Positions 5,368 through 5,521 of a stretch of 5,521 bases of DNA are shown one piece after another (the stretch's first letter is position 1; each line of letters begins with the position of its first letter). Under the pieces are notes generated by a model. It made no database searches, had not been told where the DNA came from, and was given only the letters and a program-made list of their open reading frames with translations. Position numbers and translations under genes: made by a program. This DNA comes from JBDIVL01 sp039794405. GTDB taxonomy: Bacteria > Planctomycetota > Brocadiia > Brocadiales > Brocadiaceae. The stretch is taken from NCBI GenBank assembly GCA_039794405.1, contig JBDIVL010000088.1, positions 1 through 5,521 on the forward strand. Reading direction: 5' to 3'.

Positions 5368-5406
5368 CTTCATTACCATAGCGCCGTATCTCCTACAAAG
5401 TCAGTA

Positions 5407-5496
5407 CCACCCGCATAGCGGGTGGCTTGATTAGCCCTATAAGGGCATTGTTACAGGTATCCCTTAAGGGATTACTTACAACTCTCACCTGATGAG
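5407..5496. ncRNA. Array of four short hairpins at about 25-nt spacing; possible structured RNA or transposon end
   Basis: Four palindromes follow one another: CCACCCGC-ATA-GCGGGTGG (5407-5425), GCCCT-ATA-AGGGC (5434-5446), ATCCCTTAAGGGAT (5459-5472) and CTCA-CCTGA-TGAG (5484-5496). Their starts are 27, 25 and 25 nt apart. Stem sequences differ while pairing is kept, and the linkers share TTAC-like content (TGTTACAGGT, TACTTACAACT). No ORF covers them. Maintained pairing with changed sequence points to RNA or single-stranded DNA structure, as in IS200/IS605-type ends or their omega RNAs, but I cannot name a family. Strand is undetermined. Confidence 0.4.
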
Positions 5497-5512
5497 GAAT
5501 GCTTTAAGTTGC
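5496..5512. repeat. Terminal motif repeated in inverse at the left window end
   Basis: GGAATGCTTTAAGTTGC is the reverse complement of bases 14-31, except for one extra T in the left copy. The core 13 bases match perfectly. Here it directly follows the fourth hairpin of the right-hand array. A match this long in opposite orientation at both ends of a 5.5-kb window is unlikely by chance and suggests a common dispersed element. Confidence 0.6.
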
Positions 5513-5521
5513 TTCGTTAAT

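Noticed and set aside
5407..5496. CRISPR array
   Set aside because: The spacing is regular, but the hairpins differ in sequence. There is no constant direct repeat and no spacer-length unique sequence between identical units.

Overview
The window reads as a chromosomal fragment from a Gram-negative-type bacterium with a repeat-rich genome. An anammox or other planctomycete, or a Desulfobacterota-like lineage, would fit, but nothing seen here fixes the taxon. The only plainly housekeeping part is a tight two-gene minus-strand operon, 2224-3582 then 1033-2220. It encodes phosphoglucosamine mutase (GlmM) and a GlmU-like bifunctional acetyltransferase/nucleotidyltransferase of the type best studied in archaea. 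Together they would convert glucosamine-6-phosphate to UDP-GlcNAc for peptidoglycan and lipopolysaccharide.

Everything around the operon is mobile DNA, mostly broken. On the left (216-698, minus) is the N-terminal part of an integron-type tyrosine recombinase, cut off before its catalytic residues. It is followed by about 330 bases of AT-rich non-coding DNA that carries a CGCAGAG-type dispersed repeat. To the right of glmM lie a decayed REP-associated tyrosine transposase (RAYT; 3727-4099, minus; frameshifted, catalytic Tyr lost) and the C-terminal end of an ISAs1-family transposase with its presumed right inverted repeat (4160-4373, plus).

Right of that is a well-preserved integron gene cassette on the minus strand, about 4432-5239. 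It holds a 257-codon gene (DUF6946-like, function unknown) whose last 15 codons and stop lie inside its own 63-bp attC site. A second, much longer attC-like site (5234-5367) precedes it and implies an adjoining cassette to the right. The cassette array therefore runs right to left, and its attI and functional integrase are not in this window.

Both window ends carry related palindromic non-coding DNA. The right end has four short hairpins spaced about 25 nt apart with different stem sequences. A 17-nt motif next to that array recurs, inverted and with one inserted base, at the extreme left end. This may be a dispersed repeat at which a contig assembly stopped, or a structured RNA or transposon end. 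It is the least explained part of the window.
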